A stretch of 57,190 nt of DNA from a virus: the IMG/VR virus record IMGVR_UViG_3300044643_002265, positions 1 to 57,190 of that record; one strand, written 5' to 3'. Position numbers and translations under genes: made by a program. The notes below the pieces were generated by a model. It had not been told where the DNA came from. It did no database searches and worked only from the letters and a program-made list of their open reading frames with translations. Each line of letters starts with the position of its first letter. Within the stretch, counting starts at the first letter, position 1. Positions 40,532 to 50,579 of this stretch are shown here, piece after piece.

Positions 40532-41458
40532 TTATGTAAATGTTACTGTTCCTGTGCCTGCTGTTATGATATATATTTTATATCCTGATACGGATGTTGA
40601 CAATAAACTTGTTAAACCGACACTAAATGATGCAGTTCTTAAATTTGATATTTTTATAATAACTATTCCTGATCCACCCGACGCACCTGCTGCTGGTGTA
40701 TTGGGGGACTCGTTTCTCGCACCACCACCACCACCGCCTCCTTTATTAGCTGCGCCCGTAGTAGCATTACCGCCCGGTGCGGTATAAACACTATTTTTTC
40801 CGCCGCCGTCACCACCGCCGCCTAAGCCGCCGGTACCTCCAATAGCAACAGTTGCTCCTACTCCTAAACCGCCTGCAGCGCCGCCACCCGCATAGTATGT
40901 TGCGGACCCAGTAATACTGGATTGTAATCCTATGCCACCATTTCCACCTTGGTAGGTACCTACTCCACCGGCTCCGCCAACTGCACCGGCTCCACCGCCA
41001 CCACCCGATCCATTTTCACAACCACTACAATTAGCACTATTGCCGTTGTTACCTTGACCCGCAGTGCCGGCGCCGGCACTTGTAGTACGATATCCTGAAC
41101 CACCACCTGATCCGCCACTTGACCCTATCACACCACCACCGCCTATAGCACCCCCACCACCGCCTATAGCAGTATTAGTATGAAACACTGAATTGCTACC
41201 ATTTAATCCGGAAGCATTCGTTCCGCCGGCATTACCTCCAGCACCAACTGTAACAGTATACGGTGTATTCACAGATAATGTTAAACCACTACCTGTAAGC
41301 ATACCGCCGGCACCGCCACCGCCACCGCCGGTATAACCTCCTGCAATCGATCCGCCACCGCCGCCGCCACCACCAGCAACGACTAAATATTCAACAACAA
41401 TTGATATCGCAGTATTTGTTGAATTATATCTTGATGTGCTTAATGTTTTAGTATCCAT
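40532..41458 (-). CDS. glycine-rich domain protein, 308 aa
   Basis: Short N-terminus, then VVEYLVVAGGGGGGG and GGMLTGSGLTLSVNTPYTVTVG followed by about 170 residues of glycine-rich sequence, closing SGIVIIKISNL. The same glycine-rich type, with EYLVVAGGG entry and SGIVI(I)xI exit, forms the C-terminus of the 1533-aa protein, so the module exists both free and fused. It differs from the five tandem adhesins at 16.6-22.3 kb, which have a fibre-type N-terminus. Confidence 0.86.
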   Translation of the reverse strand: MDTKTLSTSRYNSTNTAISIVVEYLVVAGGGGGGGGSIAGGYTGGGGGGAGGMLTGSGLTLSVNTPYTVTVGAGGNAGGTNASGLNGSNSVFHTNTAIGGGGGAIGGGGVIGSSGGSGGGSGYRTTSAGAGTAGQGNNGNSANCSGCENGSGGGGGAGAVGGAGGVGTYQGGNGGIGLQSSITGSATYYAGGGAAGGLGVGATVAIGGTGGLGGGGDGGGKNSVYTAPGGNATTGAANKGGGGGGGARNESPNTPAAGASGGSGIVIIKISNLRTASFSVGLTSLLSTSVSGYKIYIITAGTGTVTFT

Positions 41459-41459
41459 A

Positions 41460-41789
41460 TTAACTTATTTCTGTACCGAATAGATTAAATGATTGACTTA
41501 TAGATGAAGCATATACTTTCACTTTATCATATTGTCCCAACGTCATACCTATAGTTAAAGAAATACTGTCATTGGCAGGTATAACTGTATTGTATGCCAA
41601 ATAATTTTTAGCTTGCAACGTTGAACCAGATGGAACTACAGACAATCTAAATGTACCATTATTCGTAGACAAATTAGCTATATTTAAAGTCGAACATACT
41701 GTGGACTTACCCACCGGCACCGTATACAAATCAACACTCGATGTTAAAGCTGGATTAACTTGTCCTAGAATTTTATAAACTGTTGCCAT
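41460..41789 (-). CDS. small virion protein, 109 aa
   Basis: ATVYKILGQVNPALTSSVDL, YTVPVGKSTVCSTLNIANLS and YLAYNTVIPANDSISLTIGM, ending SQSFNLFGTEIS. This is a familiar conserved beta-sandwich protein of marine T4-like phages (ATVYKVLGQ ... LYTVP ... IPANDT ... GMTL ... F-x-x-FG-x-E). Probably decorates the tail or head; function not established. One base separates it from the 308-aa gene. Confidence 0.82.
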   Translation of the reverse strand: MATVYKILGQVNPALTSSVDLYTVPVGKSTVCSTLNIANLSTNNGTFRLSVVPSGSTLQAKNYLAYNTVIPANDSISLTIGMTLGQYDKVKVYASSISQSFNLFGTEIS

Positions 41790-41817
41790 ATTCTATATAT
41801 ATTTTTTACACTTTGTT

Positions 41818-44800
41818 TTACGCCAACAAAAATGGATGAAACGATTCACCAGTTCCACCCCCACTTGAATTTAAAGCATAACTAGCAGTCAAAGTTCTAG
41901 TCGCATAACTACTAGTCACACTTACTTTGCTATAATCCAATACATTCACATACACTCTATCCACACTGCTGCTCAATGATCCACTTGGAAACGGCGATGT
42001 GGTTTGTGTCATCTTCACCACTTTAAGCGAACTGTCACTCAATTTCTGCACACCATAATCCACACTTCTATCATTTAAACCACCAATCAAACCAACATAC
42101 TTAGTCGCATATTGCGTAACACCAATACTATTTGGAAATGCTGATGTTTGTGGTGTAAAATTACCAGTATATCTTGCAACACCTTTGGTTATACGAAGTT
42201 CATCTATATAACCAGCATAATAACCATATCCATCTTTGGCTGCCCCAATATAAATTGCGGTTAATATATAATTTGTACTGTCACTTACAGTTGTCCCGAC
42301 TTGCGTCCCATTAATAAAAATTCTATTATTTCCTGACGATCTAGTCCATACTATATGATTCCAACTATTTAATGTTAATGTTCCTGAAGGTGCAATCAAT
42401 TCTGTTCCAGTTTTCCATAAATTCAATTGATTATTATAACTATATAATTGCCACCCACCAACCGATCCATAAACATTATCGCCTACCAACACTTTATATG
42501 CACCAACAGATGATACTGTTTGATATATCCATAGTTCAATAGTAAAATCACCTGTGCCAAATGTAAATGCCGCTGTTGAATTTGTAGATAAATAATCATT
42601 TGTTCCATCAAATAATGCACTTGCCCCACCAAATTTACTTTGCACAGTACTAATTGCAGCGCCATTTGTAGCAGTAACTGTTTTTGGCGATGGGCTATTA
42701 TCGGTGAATGTGGTGCTTCCGTTGCTTCCATCACAATGTAGTAACAAGCTACAGCTATTATAATATTGATCACCCGCTACAATTACAGCGTCCCATTCCT
42801 CCTTGATATCTATGCCCCACTTGTTACCGCTTAAATTTAAGCCGGTAATAGTGTTTTGACTACCTGAGATTACGTTGTATAGTATGGTTTGTTTAGCAAT
42901 ACTGCCTGTTGTGACGATTCCACTTCCGCCGTTAATATAACGTATATCAATGATGCTACCATTTTGTGGTGGGGAACTTAAAGTTAAAGTGGTACCACTT
43001 ACAGTATAATAATTACCACTTCTTCCTTGCAATACACCGTCTACATTTACCAATATTTGATCACGATTAGCTACACTTTGTGATAAAGCATAATTGGTAG
43101 TGCTACCATTTCCAATATAAGTTTGACCCAATGATAAAGCCGGTGTGCTACTTGTTCCACTGGTGCCACTAGAACCTGGCGATCCAGTGCCACTTGTACC
43201 ACTGGTGCCTGTAGCACCACTACTACCGCTTGTACCACTATTACCACTTGATCCACTGCTACCAGCAGTTCCAGAAGCACCACTACTACCACTTGTGCCT
43301 GGAGATCCAACTCCACTTGTACCACTGCTACCAGCAGTAGCACTTGTTCCAGATGTTCCACTATTGCCTGATGAACCTGAAGTACCACTACTTCCGCTAC
43401 TACCACTACTACCGCTACTACCACTTGTTCCATTTGCACCGCTCGTACCACTTGATCCAGCTGCACCGCCCATCACATAACTCGCAGTCAAAGCATTTGT
43501 AGCATAACTGCTAGTCACACTTACTTTAGTATAATCAAGCACATTAACATATACCCTATCAACACTGCTGCTCAATGATCCACTTGGAAACGGCGATGTG
43601 GTTTGTGTCATCTTCACCACTTTAAGCGAACTGTCACTCAACTTTTGCACACCATAATCCACACTTCTATCATTTAACCCGCCGATTAAACCTACATACT
43701 TAGTCGCATATTGTGTTAAACCGACATTATTTGGAAATGCTGATGTTTGTGGTGTAAAATTGCCAGTATATCTAGCTACACCTTTGGTTATTCTTAATTC
43801 ATCAATATAACCGTTAAGTTTTAAAACACCAGAACTAATAAAAGAACCAATATTTACAACAGTACTACTATTTGCAACTGGCGCTGATGTTGTTGCACCA
43901 CTGGTTGATTGAACTCCGTTTTGATAAAGTTTAAACGATGTACCGTAACGAACTAAAGCACAATGTGTCCATTGTCCAGTTGGAATTTGTGATTGATGGT
44001 TAAACAGTGCAATTCTCGCATCTGATGTAGACCAAATATCACATCCCAAAACATTTATACCAGCATCTGTTGTAGCAAGAATACACCATCTAATTGTTGT
44101 AGATGTATCGTTTGTTCTAGTACCGACAAGTGCAGCACTGCCGCCTAACGATGATGGATTAACCCAAAATTCAACCGTAAAATCCCCAGTTCCAAAATCA
44201 AAGTCAGCACTGCTCGGTGTATTTAAATAATCATCTGTACCGTCAAATAATGCACTTGCCCCACCAAATTTACTTTGCGCAGTGCTTATAGCCGCACCAT
44301 TATTTGATGTTACGGTTTTTGGTGATGGGCTATTATCAGTGAATGTGGTGCTTCCATTTGCACCATCACAATGTAATAACAAACTACAACTATTGTAATA
44401 AGTATCACCCGCTACAATTACAGCGTCCCATTCTTCCTTGATGTCTACGCCCCACTTGTTACCGCTTAAATTTAAGCCGGTAATAGTATTTTGGCTGCCT
44501 GAGATTACATTGTATAATATGGTTTGTTTAGCAATACTGCCTGTTTGCACCGTTGCGGTGCTACTTGTACCACTGGATCCTGCTGTGCCACTTGTGCCTG
44601 GAGAACCCACGCCGCTTGTACCGCTACTACCCGCAGTAGCACTTGTTCCACTAGTACCACTTGTTCCATTTGCACCACTTGTTCCACTAGTGCCATTTGC
44701 ACCACTTGTACCACTTGTACCTGGCGAACCAGCTGCACCACCCAATACATAACTTGCGGTTAGTGCTCTACGAGCATAACTGCCTGTACCACTGAAAGAT

Positions 44801-44853
44801 CCTGTAAAAGATCCTTGGGATATTAAAGATGGTAATATTTTTAGTAATGGCAT
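41818..44853 (-). CDS. modular collagen-like/LamG fibre protein, 1011 aa
   Basis: Shared N-terminus (LLKILPSLISQGSFTGSFSG), collagen block 1 (about 36-98), cassette 1 with LamG (about 101-447), SYAL linker, collagen block 2 (about 461-570), a domain with DQILVNVDGVLQ (about 571-645), cassette 2 with a different LamG (about 648-975) and a short end. Each cassette is SIAKQTILYNVISGSQNT, LamG, YATKYVGLIGGLNDRSVDYG, RVYVNVLDYTKVSVTSSY. The constant cassette edges are nearly identical at DNA level between copies; the LamG cores are not. Confidence 0.88.
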   Translation of the reverse strand: MPLLKILPSLISQGSFTGSFSGTGSYARRALTASYVLGGAAGSPGTSGTSGANGTSGTSGANGTSGTSGTSATAGSSGTSGVGSPGTSGTAGSSGTSSTATVQTGSIAKQTILYNVISGSQNTITGLNLSGNKWGVDIKEEWDAVIVAGDTYYNSCSLLLHCDGANGSTTFTDNSPSPKTVTSNNGAAISTAQSKFGGASALFDGTDDYLNTPSSADFDFGTGDFTVEFWVNPSSLGGSAALVGTRTNDTSTTIRWCILATTDAGINVLGCDIWSTSDARIALFNHQSQIPTGQWTHCALVRYGTSFKLYQNGVQSTSGATTSAPVANSSTVVNIGSFISSGVLKLNGYIDELRITKGVARYTGNFTPQTSAFPNNVGLTQYATKYVGLIGGLNDRSVDYGVQKLSDSSLKVVKMTQTTSPFPSGSLSSSVDRVYVNVLDYTKVSVTSSYATNALTASYVMGGAAGSSGTSGANGTSGSSGSSGSSGSSGTSGSSGNSGTSGTSATAGSSGTSGVGSPGTSGSSGASGTAGSSGSSGNSGTSGSSGATGTSGTSGTGSPGSSGTSGTSSTPALSLGQTYIGNGSTTNYALSQSVANRDQILVNVDGVLQGRSGNYYTVSGTTLTLSSPPQNGSIIDIRYINGGSGIVTTGSIAKQTILYNVISGSQNTITGLNLSGNKWGIDIKEEWDAVIVAGDQYYNSCSLLLHCDGSNGSTTFTDNSPSPKTVTATNGAAISTVQSKFGGASALFDGTNDYLSTNSTAAFTFGTGDFTIELWIYQTVSSVGAYKVLVGDNVYGSVGGWQLYSYNNQLNLWKTGTELIAPSGTLTLNSWNHIVWTRSSGNNRIFINGTQVGTTVSDSTNYILTAIYIGAAKDGYGYYAGYIDELRITKGVARYTGNFTPQTSAFPNSIGVTQYATKYVGLIGGLNDRSVDYGVQKLSDSSLKVVKMTQTTSPFPSGSLSSSVDRVYVNVLDYSKVSVTSSYATRTLTASYALNSSGGGTGESFHPFLLA

Positions 44854-44854
44854 A

Positions 44855-45178
44855 TTATTCTGAAATTAATTTCCAAGATAGTGTTGTTTCGTCCCAAACA
44901 TATAATTTTCCGTCATTTGGATATAAAACAGGAGCTTCCCATCTACAAGTTTCTTCGTTTAATATCCAACTTGGATATGGTTTTGGTGCTATAAACGCAT
45001 CTCTTATTCTGTCATATTTAAATCCAATTCCAGCAAAGTTTTTTCTAAAATTTTGATTGTAACTTGTTTGTATCCATCTAAATGGATCGCCAACAACGCC
45101 GCTATTAATAAAGTTTTGATCAGCAACAATAACTTTAGTAACTATACCGTCATTATTTATATAAGCAAAATTAGACAT
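44855..45178 (-). CDS. small conserved phage virion protein, 107 aa, paralogue 2
   Basis: Homologue of the 122-aa protein at 40148: SNFAYINNDGIVTKVIVADQ, FRKNFAGIGFKYDRIRDAFI, APKPYPSWILNEETCRWEAP and YVWDETTLSWK. It lacks part of the middle segment. Like its paralogue it follows a modular LamG fibre gene, so fibre gene plus this gene seem to have duplicated together. A TATTTAT motif lies four bases before its ATG. Confidence 0.82.
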   Translation of the reverse strand: MSNFAYINNDGIVTKVIVADQNFINSGVVGDPFRWIQTSYNQNFRKNFAGIGFKYDRIRDAFIAPKPYPSWILNEETCRWEAPVLYPNDGKLYVWDETTLSWKLISE

Positions 45179-45182
45179 ATGT

Positions 45183-45189
45183 ATAAATA
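45183..45189 (-). promoter_or_regulatory. TATTTAT motif
   Basis: Sense-strand ATATTTATACAT directly before the ATG at 45178, in the 11-base gap to the upstream gene. Confidence 0.45.
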
Positions 45190-48100
45190 TTATACAGTGA
45201 ACACACCACTTGTAAAAAAAGTATGTATTGTATATCCACCCAGTTCTTTTATTGTTCCGCCTGTGGCTTTTGGTGCACCAGCATATCGTATAATTACAAT
45301 CCCACTACCACCATTTCCACCTTGAGCATCGGAGTAGACTGCGGAGTCTCCGCCGCCGCCACCACCACCTGTATTTACACTTCCCGGCTGTCCAACTGGT
45401 CCACCTCCTCCTTGTGGACTTGCTGCACCATTTGAAGCGCCTCCACCACCAGAGTAATATTTTAAACTTCCGGTTAAATATGATCCTTTACCAACTCCTC
45501 CTGTTGCATTACTAATACTAGCATTGCCTCCAGCGCCACCGGCACCACCACCACCACCGCCGGCTCTATAAGTTGCGTTATCTGTACCACCTGTACCACC
45601 GTTGTTTCCAAATCCCCCATATGGTTGTGAAGGTTGCGATCCTATACCACCAGCCCAGGTGCCAGGTCCGCTGGAAGCTCCGCCGCCGCCTCCAGAACCT
45701 CCGGATCGACCAGTTGAAGCGGCGCCGCCGCCACCGCCGCCACCAAGAGATATAATGTTAGATCCGAACGAAGAAGTATTACCATTTGTTCCTGTCCCAC
45801 CAGGAGAAACTCTGGCTCCACCTGTTCCAACTGTAACAACAAATGATCCTGTTTTGTACACGCTCATAGATCCACTAACAAATCCGCCGGCGCCGCCTCC
45901 ACCACCACGATTGTCACTTGATCCAGCAGACCCACCTGCACCTCCGCCTGCAACAATTAAATATCCAATTGTATATGCCGAAGCAATGTATGTTATAGCA
46001 TTTATTTTAAATGTAGAAGCACCGTCAGTATTCATCAAATATATTGGATATGTTCCAATATTTTTTGAAATTACATTTACATTAAGTTTAGTACTATTAA
46101 CGTATGTAACTACCGACCCAGATGTAGAATCAATAAAAACAGATGCACTAGATTTAAAATTACTACCCGATATAATTATATAATTATTACCTTTCGTAAG
46201 ATCTACCGCAGAAGCTGTGGTTGGTGTATAACTGCTATTTGTATAAATAATAGATTTAATTTTGGGAATATCTAGTGAATTAACCGAATTTAAAGCATTT
46301 GTAGCATAACTGCTCGTTACATTAACCTTTGTATAATCCAATACATTCACATACACTCTATCCACACTGCTGCTCAATGATCCACTTGGAAACGGCGATG
46401 TGGTCTGAGTCATCTTCACCACTTTAAGCGAACTGTCACTCAATTTCTGCACACCATAATCCACACTTTTATCATTTAACCCGCCGATTAAACCAACATA
46501 CTTAGTAGCATATTGCGTTACACCAGCATTATTTGGAAACGCAGTTGTTGATGGGGTAAAATTACCGGTATATCTAGCTACACCATTCGTAATTCGTAAT
46601 TCATCTATATAACCATTAAATGGTGTAAAATAAGCTTCTCCACCATATCCGATATATGTTGGTTGTGATGTAAAAGTTATATTTGTGTTATTAGTACCTG
46701 TTCCAGCAGAGTTACCATTGATATACCAAGTCCAATTCGAACCATTTCTTACGAATGCTAAATGAGTCCAGGTATTAATAGAAACAGCAGATGTTGCGGT
46801 TGTATAAAGATCATTGCCGTTTGTAAGATTGTTATAGTGTATACTAGGAGTGCCTGCATTTAGATGAATGACAAATTTAGGATTAACACCTGACCCACCA
46901 GAAGTTGCGTAGATTCCATCGATTCCAGATATATTAGTTGGGTATATCCAAGATTCCCAAGTAAAAGAATTTGTACCAAAATTAAAAGCGGAATTATAAT
47001 TTATCGAAAGATAATCATCTGTACCATCAAAAAATGCACTAGCCCCACCAAATTTACTTTGCGCAGTACTAATTGCAGCTCCATTATTTGCTGTAACTGT
47101 TTTTGGTGATGGGCTATTGTCGGTGAATGTAGTACTGTCATTTGTACCATTAAGGTGTAATAATAAACTACAACTATTATAATAAGTATCACCCACTACA
47201 GTTACAGCATCCCATTCTTCTTTAATGTCCACACCCCACTTGTTACCGCTCAAATTTAAGCCGGTTATAACATTCTGACTACCTGAGATTACGTTGTATA
47301 GTATGGTTTGTTTTGCTAAGCTGCCTGTTTGCACAGTGCCATTTATACCGCTTGTGCCACTTGAACCTTGACCAGCGTTTATAAAACGAACATCAATCAA
47401 ACCACCACTTTGAACAGCTTCACTCAAAGTTAATGTAGTACCACTCACGGTATAATTGCTACCGGTTCGACTTTGAACCACACCATTGGTTACAACAAGT
47501 ATTTGATCTCTATTTGCTGCGGTCTGACTTAAAGTATATACAGTTTGACTACCATTGCTTATAAATGTTTGTCCAACCGCAAGTGAAGATCCCCCACCAC
47601 TAGCATTTAAAGCATAACTAGCAGTTAAAGATCTGCGTGACCAACTGCTTGTTATAGGATATAAACTACCAGTTATTAATGAAGCACCCCCACCACTTGT
47701 ACCACTTGATCCAGAAGCACCAGTTGCACCGCTAGATCCCGATGAACCAGCTGCTCCACTGCTACCTGAAGTTCCGCTTGTACCACTGCTTCCGCTTGTA
47801 CCACTGCTTCCGCTTGTACCACTGTTTCCGCTTGTACCACTGCTTCCGCTTGTACCACTGTTTCCAGATGTACCTGATGTACCAGAAGCACCACTTGATC
47901 CACTTGATCCACTTGTACCAGAAGCACCACTTGTGCCTGATGATCCAGCTGCACCTCCCATCACATAACTTGCAGTCAAAGCATTGGTAGCATAACTACT
48001 AGTCACACTCACCTTTGTGTAATCCAATACATTCACATACACTCTATCCACGCTGCCGCTCAATGATCCACTACCAACCAGTGGCGATGTGGTTTGTGTC

Positions 48101-49791
48101 ATTTTCACCACTTTAAGCGAACTATCATTCAATTTCTGTACGCCGTAATCTACATTACTATCATTTAACCCGCCGATTAAACCAATGTACTTAGTCGCAT
48201 ATTGCGTTACACTAACATTATTTGGAAATTCAGAAGTTTGCGGGGTAAAGTTAGTGGTGTATCTTGCAATTCCTTTTGTTATACGAAGTTCATCTATGTA
48301 TCCGTTAAGGTATGTTGGATAAGATGCATAGTCAAAATTTGCCCCAATATAAATTTGTTTATTTGCAGAATTTGTGGTTGAACTTTGTGATGCTTCAGAA
48401 ATACCATTAACATACATAGTTACAACGCCGTTATTACTGACCAATGCCAAGTGATACCACGTTCCGTTTGATACATTAGTTGTCCCAGTAACAATCGCCC
48501 CGGCATTTGCAACAGCAAAAGAAAATTTAGTACTTGCGGATCCATGTCTATCAAATAAAACTATTGTACCTGCGTAACTATTATCACTAACAGAAATAAT
48601 TGTTGGGTACGTGTTTGATCTGCTTATTGCTTGATACCAACACTCAATAGTCCATGTATTTCCTAAAACCTGTATAGAAGATGCTGGTACATACAAATAA
48701 TCACCACTACCATCAAATAATCCACTCGCTCCACCAAATTTACTTTGAGCAGTACTAATTTGTGAATTGCCATTAGCTGTAACTGTTATATTATTTTTAC
48801 TATTATCGGTGAATGTGGTACTTCCATTTGCACCATTACAATGTAGTAACAAACTACAACTATTATAATATTGATCCCCAGCTATAATTACAGCGTCCCA
48901 TTCTTCTTTAATGTCTACACCCCACTTGTTTCCGCTTAAATTTAGGCCTGTAATAGTGTTTTGGCTGCCTGATACTACATTGTACAATATGGTTTGCTTA
49001 GCTAAACTACCTGTTTGCAACGTTGCGGTACCACTTACACCGCTTGATCCACTGGTACCTTGTGTGCCTGCTGCACCTGTTCCACTTGTACCACTTGATC
49101 CAGGTGTACCAGTTGCACCACTACTACCACTGGTACCAGTTGCACCACTTGACCCACTTGTGCCTGTGGAACCACTACTACCAGCAGTGCCACTGCTGCC
49201 TGATGTACCATTTGCACCACTACTTCCTGATGTGCCAGAAGCGCCACTGCTGCCTGATGATCCGTTATTACCGCTTGTACCTGATGATCCGTTATTACCA
49301 CTTGTACCGCTACTACCCACTCCACCACCTGTTACATAACTTGCACTTAACGCTTTAAGTGCATAACTGGATGTATTTGTATTTGAACCTATTGGTACTG
49401 TTACTATACTACTACTGAAGAAATTGAGTTTTGGACTATTATTTGTGACAGTAACTGTAAGTGGATAATTATCAAAATAAATACTCGCGGTACTTACATA
49501 TATATCTTTCCATTTATTAGTAGCATTACCCAAACTATATGTGTTATTTTTAGCGGGTATTAAAGATTGACTTATGGTGGCTAAATAACTAGCAGTAACT
49601 GCTTTTCTTGAATAACTAGCAGTAATTGGATAAGTACTACCAGTTCGTAATGAAGCACCGCCGCCACCACTCGCATTCAACGCATAACTTGCGGTTAATG
49701 CTCTAACTGCATAACTGCTGGTACCACGAAATGAACCAGTAAAGCTACCACTTGAAATTAATGCTGGTAATACCTTTGTTAACGTCAACAT
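45190..49791 (-). CDS. giant modular fibre protein, 1533 aa, with IPT-like and glycine-rich C-terminus
   Basis: Largest gene in the window. Order: N-terminus with SYAL linkers, collagen block (about 157-254), LamG cassette 1 (about 255-595), collagen block 2 (about 612-700), VNGVVQ-type domain (about 734-814), LamG cassette 2 (about 817-1157), an IPT/TIG-like domain (about 1174-1275: YIIISGSNFKSSASVFIDST and IYLMNTDGASTFKINAIT), and a glycine-rich tail (about 1277-1533: VAGGGAGG ... SGIVIIRYAG). The IPT-like domain is also present in the 790-aa protein, there followed by a propeller-like domain instead. A host-recognition fibre is likely. Confidence 0.88.
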   Translation of the reverse strand: MLTLTKVLPALISSGSFTGSFRGTSSYAVRALTASYALNASGGGGASLRTGSTYPITASYSRKAVTASYLATISQSLIPAKNNTYSLGNATNKWKDIYVSTASIYFDNYPLTVTVTNNSPKLNFFSSSIVTVPIGSNTNTSSYALKALSASYVTGGGVGSSGTSGNNGSSGTSGNNGSSGSSGASGTSGSSGANGTSGSSGTAGSSGSTGTSGSSGATGTSGSSGATGTPGSSGTSGTGAAGTQGTSGSSGVSGTATLQTGSLAKQTILYNVVSGSQNTITGLNLSGNKWGVDIKEEWDAVIIAGDQYYNSCSLLLHCNGANGSTTFTDNSKNNITVTANGNSQISTAQSKFGGASGLFDGSGDYLYVPASSIQVLGNTWTIECWYQAISRSNTYPTIISVSDNSYAGTIVLFDRHGSASTKFSFAVANAGAIVTGTTNVSNGTWYHLALVSNNGVVTMYVNGISEASQSSTTNSANKQIYIGANFDYASYPTYLNGYIDELRITKGIARYTTNFTPQTSEFPNNVSVTQYATKYIGLIGGLNDSNVDYGVQKLNDSSLKVVKMTQTTSPLVGSGSLSGSVDRVYVNVLDYTKVSVTSSYATNALTASYVMGGAAGSSGTSGASGTSGSSGSSGASGTSGTSGNSGTSGSSGTSGNSGTSGSSGTSGSSGTSGTSGSSGAAGSSGSSGATGASGSSGTSGGGASLITGSLYPITSSWSRRSLTASYALNASGGGSSLAVGQTFISNGSQTVYTLSQTAANRDQILVVTNGVVQSRTGSNYTVSGTTLTLSEAVQSGGLIDVRFINAGQGSSGTSGINGTVQTGSLAKQTILYNVISGSQNVITGLNLSGNKWGVDIKEEWDAVTVVGDTYYNSCSLLLHLNGTNDSTTFTDNSPSPKTVTANNGAAISTAQSKFGGASAFFDGTDDYLSINYNSAFNFGTNSFTWESWIYPTNISGIDGIYATSGGSGVNPKFVIHLNAGTPSIHYNNLTNGNDLYTTATSAVSINTWTHLAFVRNGSNWTWYINGNSAGTGTNNTNITFTSQPTYIGYGGEAYFTPFNGYIDELRITNGVARYTGNFTPSTTAFPNNAGVTQYATKYVGLIGGLNDKSVDYGVQKLSDSSLKVVKMTQTTSPFPSGSLSSSVDRVYVNVLDYTKVNVTSSYATNALNSVNSLDIPKIKSIIYTNSSYTPTTASAVDLTKGNNYIIISGSNFKSSASVFIDSTSGSVVTYVNSTKLNVNVISKNIGTYPIYLMNTDGASTFKINAITYIASAYTIGYLIVAGGGAGGSAGSSDNRGGGGGAGGFVSGSMSVYKTGSFVVTVGTGGARVSPGGTGTNGNTSSFGSNIISLGGGGGGGAASTGRSGGSGGGGGASSGPGTWAGGIGSQPSQPYGGFGNNGGTGGTDNATYRAGGGGGGAGGAGGNASISNATGGVGKGSYLTGSLKYYSGGGGASNGAASPQGGGGPVGQPGSVNTGGGGGGGDSAVYSDAQGGNGGSGIVIIRYAGAPKATGGTIKELGGYTIHTFFTSGVFTV

Positions 49792-49796
49792 ATCAT

Positions 49797-49803
49797 ATAA
49801 ATA
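49797..49803 (-). promoter_or_regulatory. TATTTAT motif
   Basis: Sense-strand GATATTTATATGAT directly before the ATG at 49791, in a true intergenic gap of 45 bases. Confidence 0.5.
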
Positions 49804-49836
49804 TCATAATTATACACATTCATCAAATTAAGATAT

Positions 49837-50568
49837 TTATCTTCCAAATCTACTTTTAGTTGCGTTATAGTTTTGCAACACTTCACCTGCACTCAATACT
49901 CTGTTGTACAATTTATACAAACTTATTTTACCTTGCAGTAATCCACTATTAGTACTATTACATCCATTATCTCCATCTGCGCCGATAATATTACAATTAG
50001 CTGACAGACCGCCGGCAATTCCCAGATTTACAGTTGCAGTTGGAAGTTGAACCCCATTTAAATATGAAACATACGATGATGCCGTACTTTTATCTCCGCC
50101 ATTATATACATAATTCAAAAATATCCATTTATTCACAAAATTAGCCTGGGTAACCGGAGTACCCCACTGAGTGTATCCTCTGAAAGTCATGTAGTTTAAT
50201 AAAGTTCCAGATGGATTATACAACGCTGCAAAAACTTCACTGTCTTGTTTAACCCTAAAAGGCAACGTATATTCTCCAACACCCCAATTTTTAGTATTAT
50301 ATATACATAATTCCACAGAGAATGGAGACGTACCAGTTCCAACTATATTCTGACTACCAATAGATATATAATCATCTACTCCATCAAGTGCTATACCACC
50401 TTGATTACCCGCGCTAAATGTAGGACCATTGGTTAATGTGCCGTTATTACCATTACCGCTTAAATCGGTCCAAGTGGTACCTGTGCGAGGATAGCTAAAT
50501 TTATTAGCCGCATCCAAACACAATACTAATCCACTTGTTACAATTTTTGGTCCTCTAGATATACCCAT
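49837..50568 (-). CDS. LamG / concanavalin-like lectin protein B1, 243 aa
   Basis: First of a second triplet: GLVLCLDAANKFSYPRTGTTW, NGNNGTLTNGPTFSAGNQGG, LDGVDDYISIGSQNI, closing ISLYKLYNRVLSAGEVLQNYN and KSRFGR. It ends in RFGR whereas the first triplet ends in RFGL, and uses LCLDAANK rather than LALDAADK, so each triplet expanded from its own founder or was homogenised within the triplet. The core strands are different from all other copies. Confidence 0.88.
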   Translation of the reverse strand: MGISRGPKIVTSGLVLCLDAANKFSYPRTGTTWTDLSGNGNNGTLTNGPTFSAGNQGGIALDGVDDYISIGSQNIVGTGTSPFSVELCIYNTKNWGVGEYTLPFRVKQDSEVFAALYNPSGTLLNYMTFRGYTQWGTPVTQANFVNKWIFLNYVYNGGDKSTASSYVSYLNGVQLPTATVNLGIAGGLSANCNIIGADGDNGCNSTNSGLLQGKISLYKLYNRVLSAGEVLQNYNATKSRFGR

Positions 50569-50579
50569 ATACAGTATAA

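Noticed and set aside
45602-46183. Pro-rich plus-strand frames opposite glycine-rich and collagen-like genes (also near 16.8, 18.0, 19.2, 20.3, 28.0, 43.1 and 48.9 kb)
   Set aside because: Glycine codons read as proline on the other strand and suppress stops; no start context and no plausible protein.
49797-49803. TATAAATA on the plus strand as a T4-type late promoter
   Set aside because: It would direct transcription away from all virion genes; only the minus-strand reading TATTTAT points at a gene.
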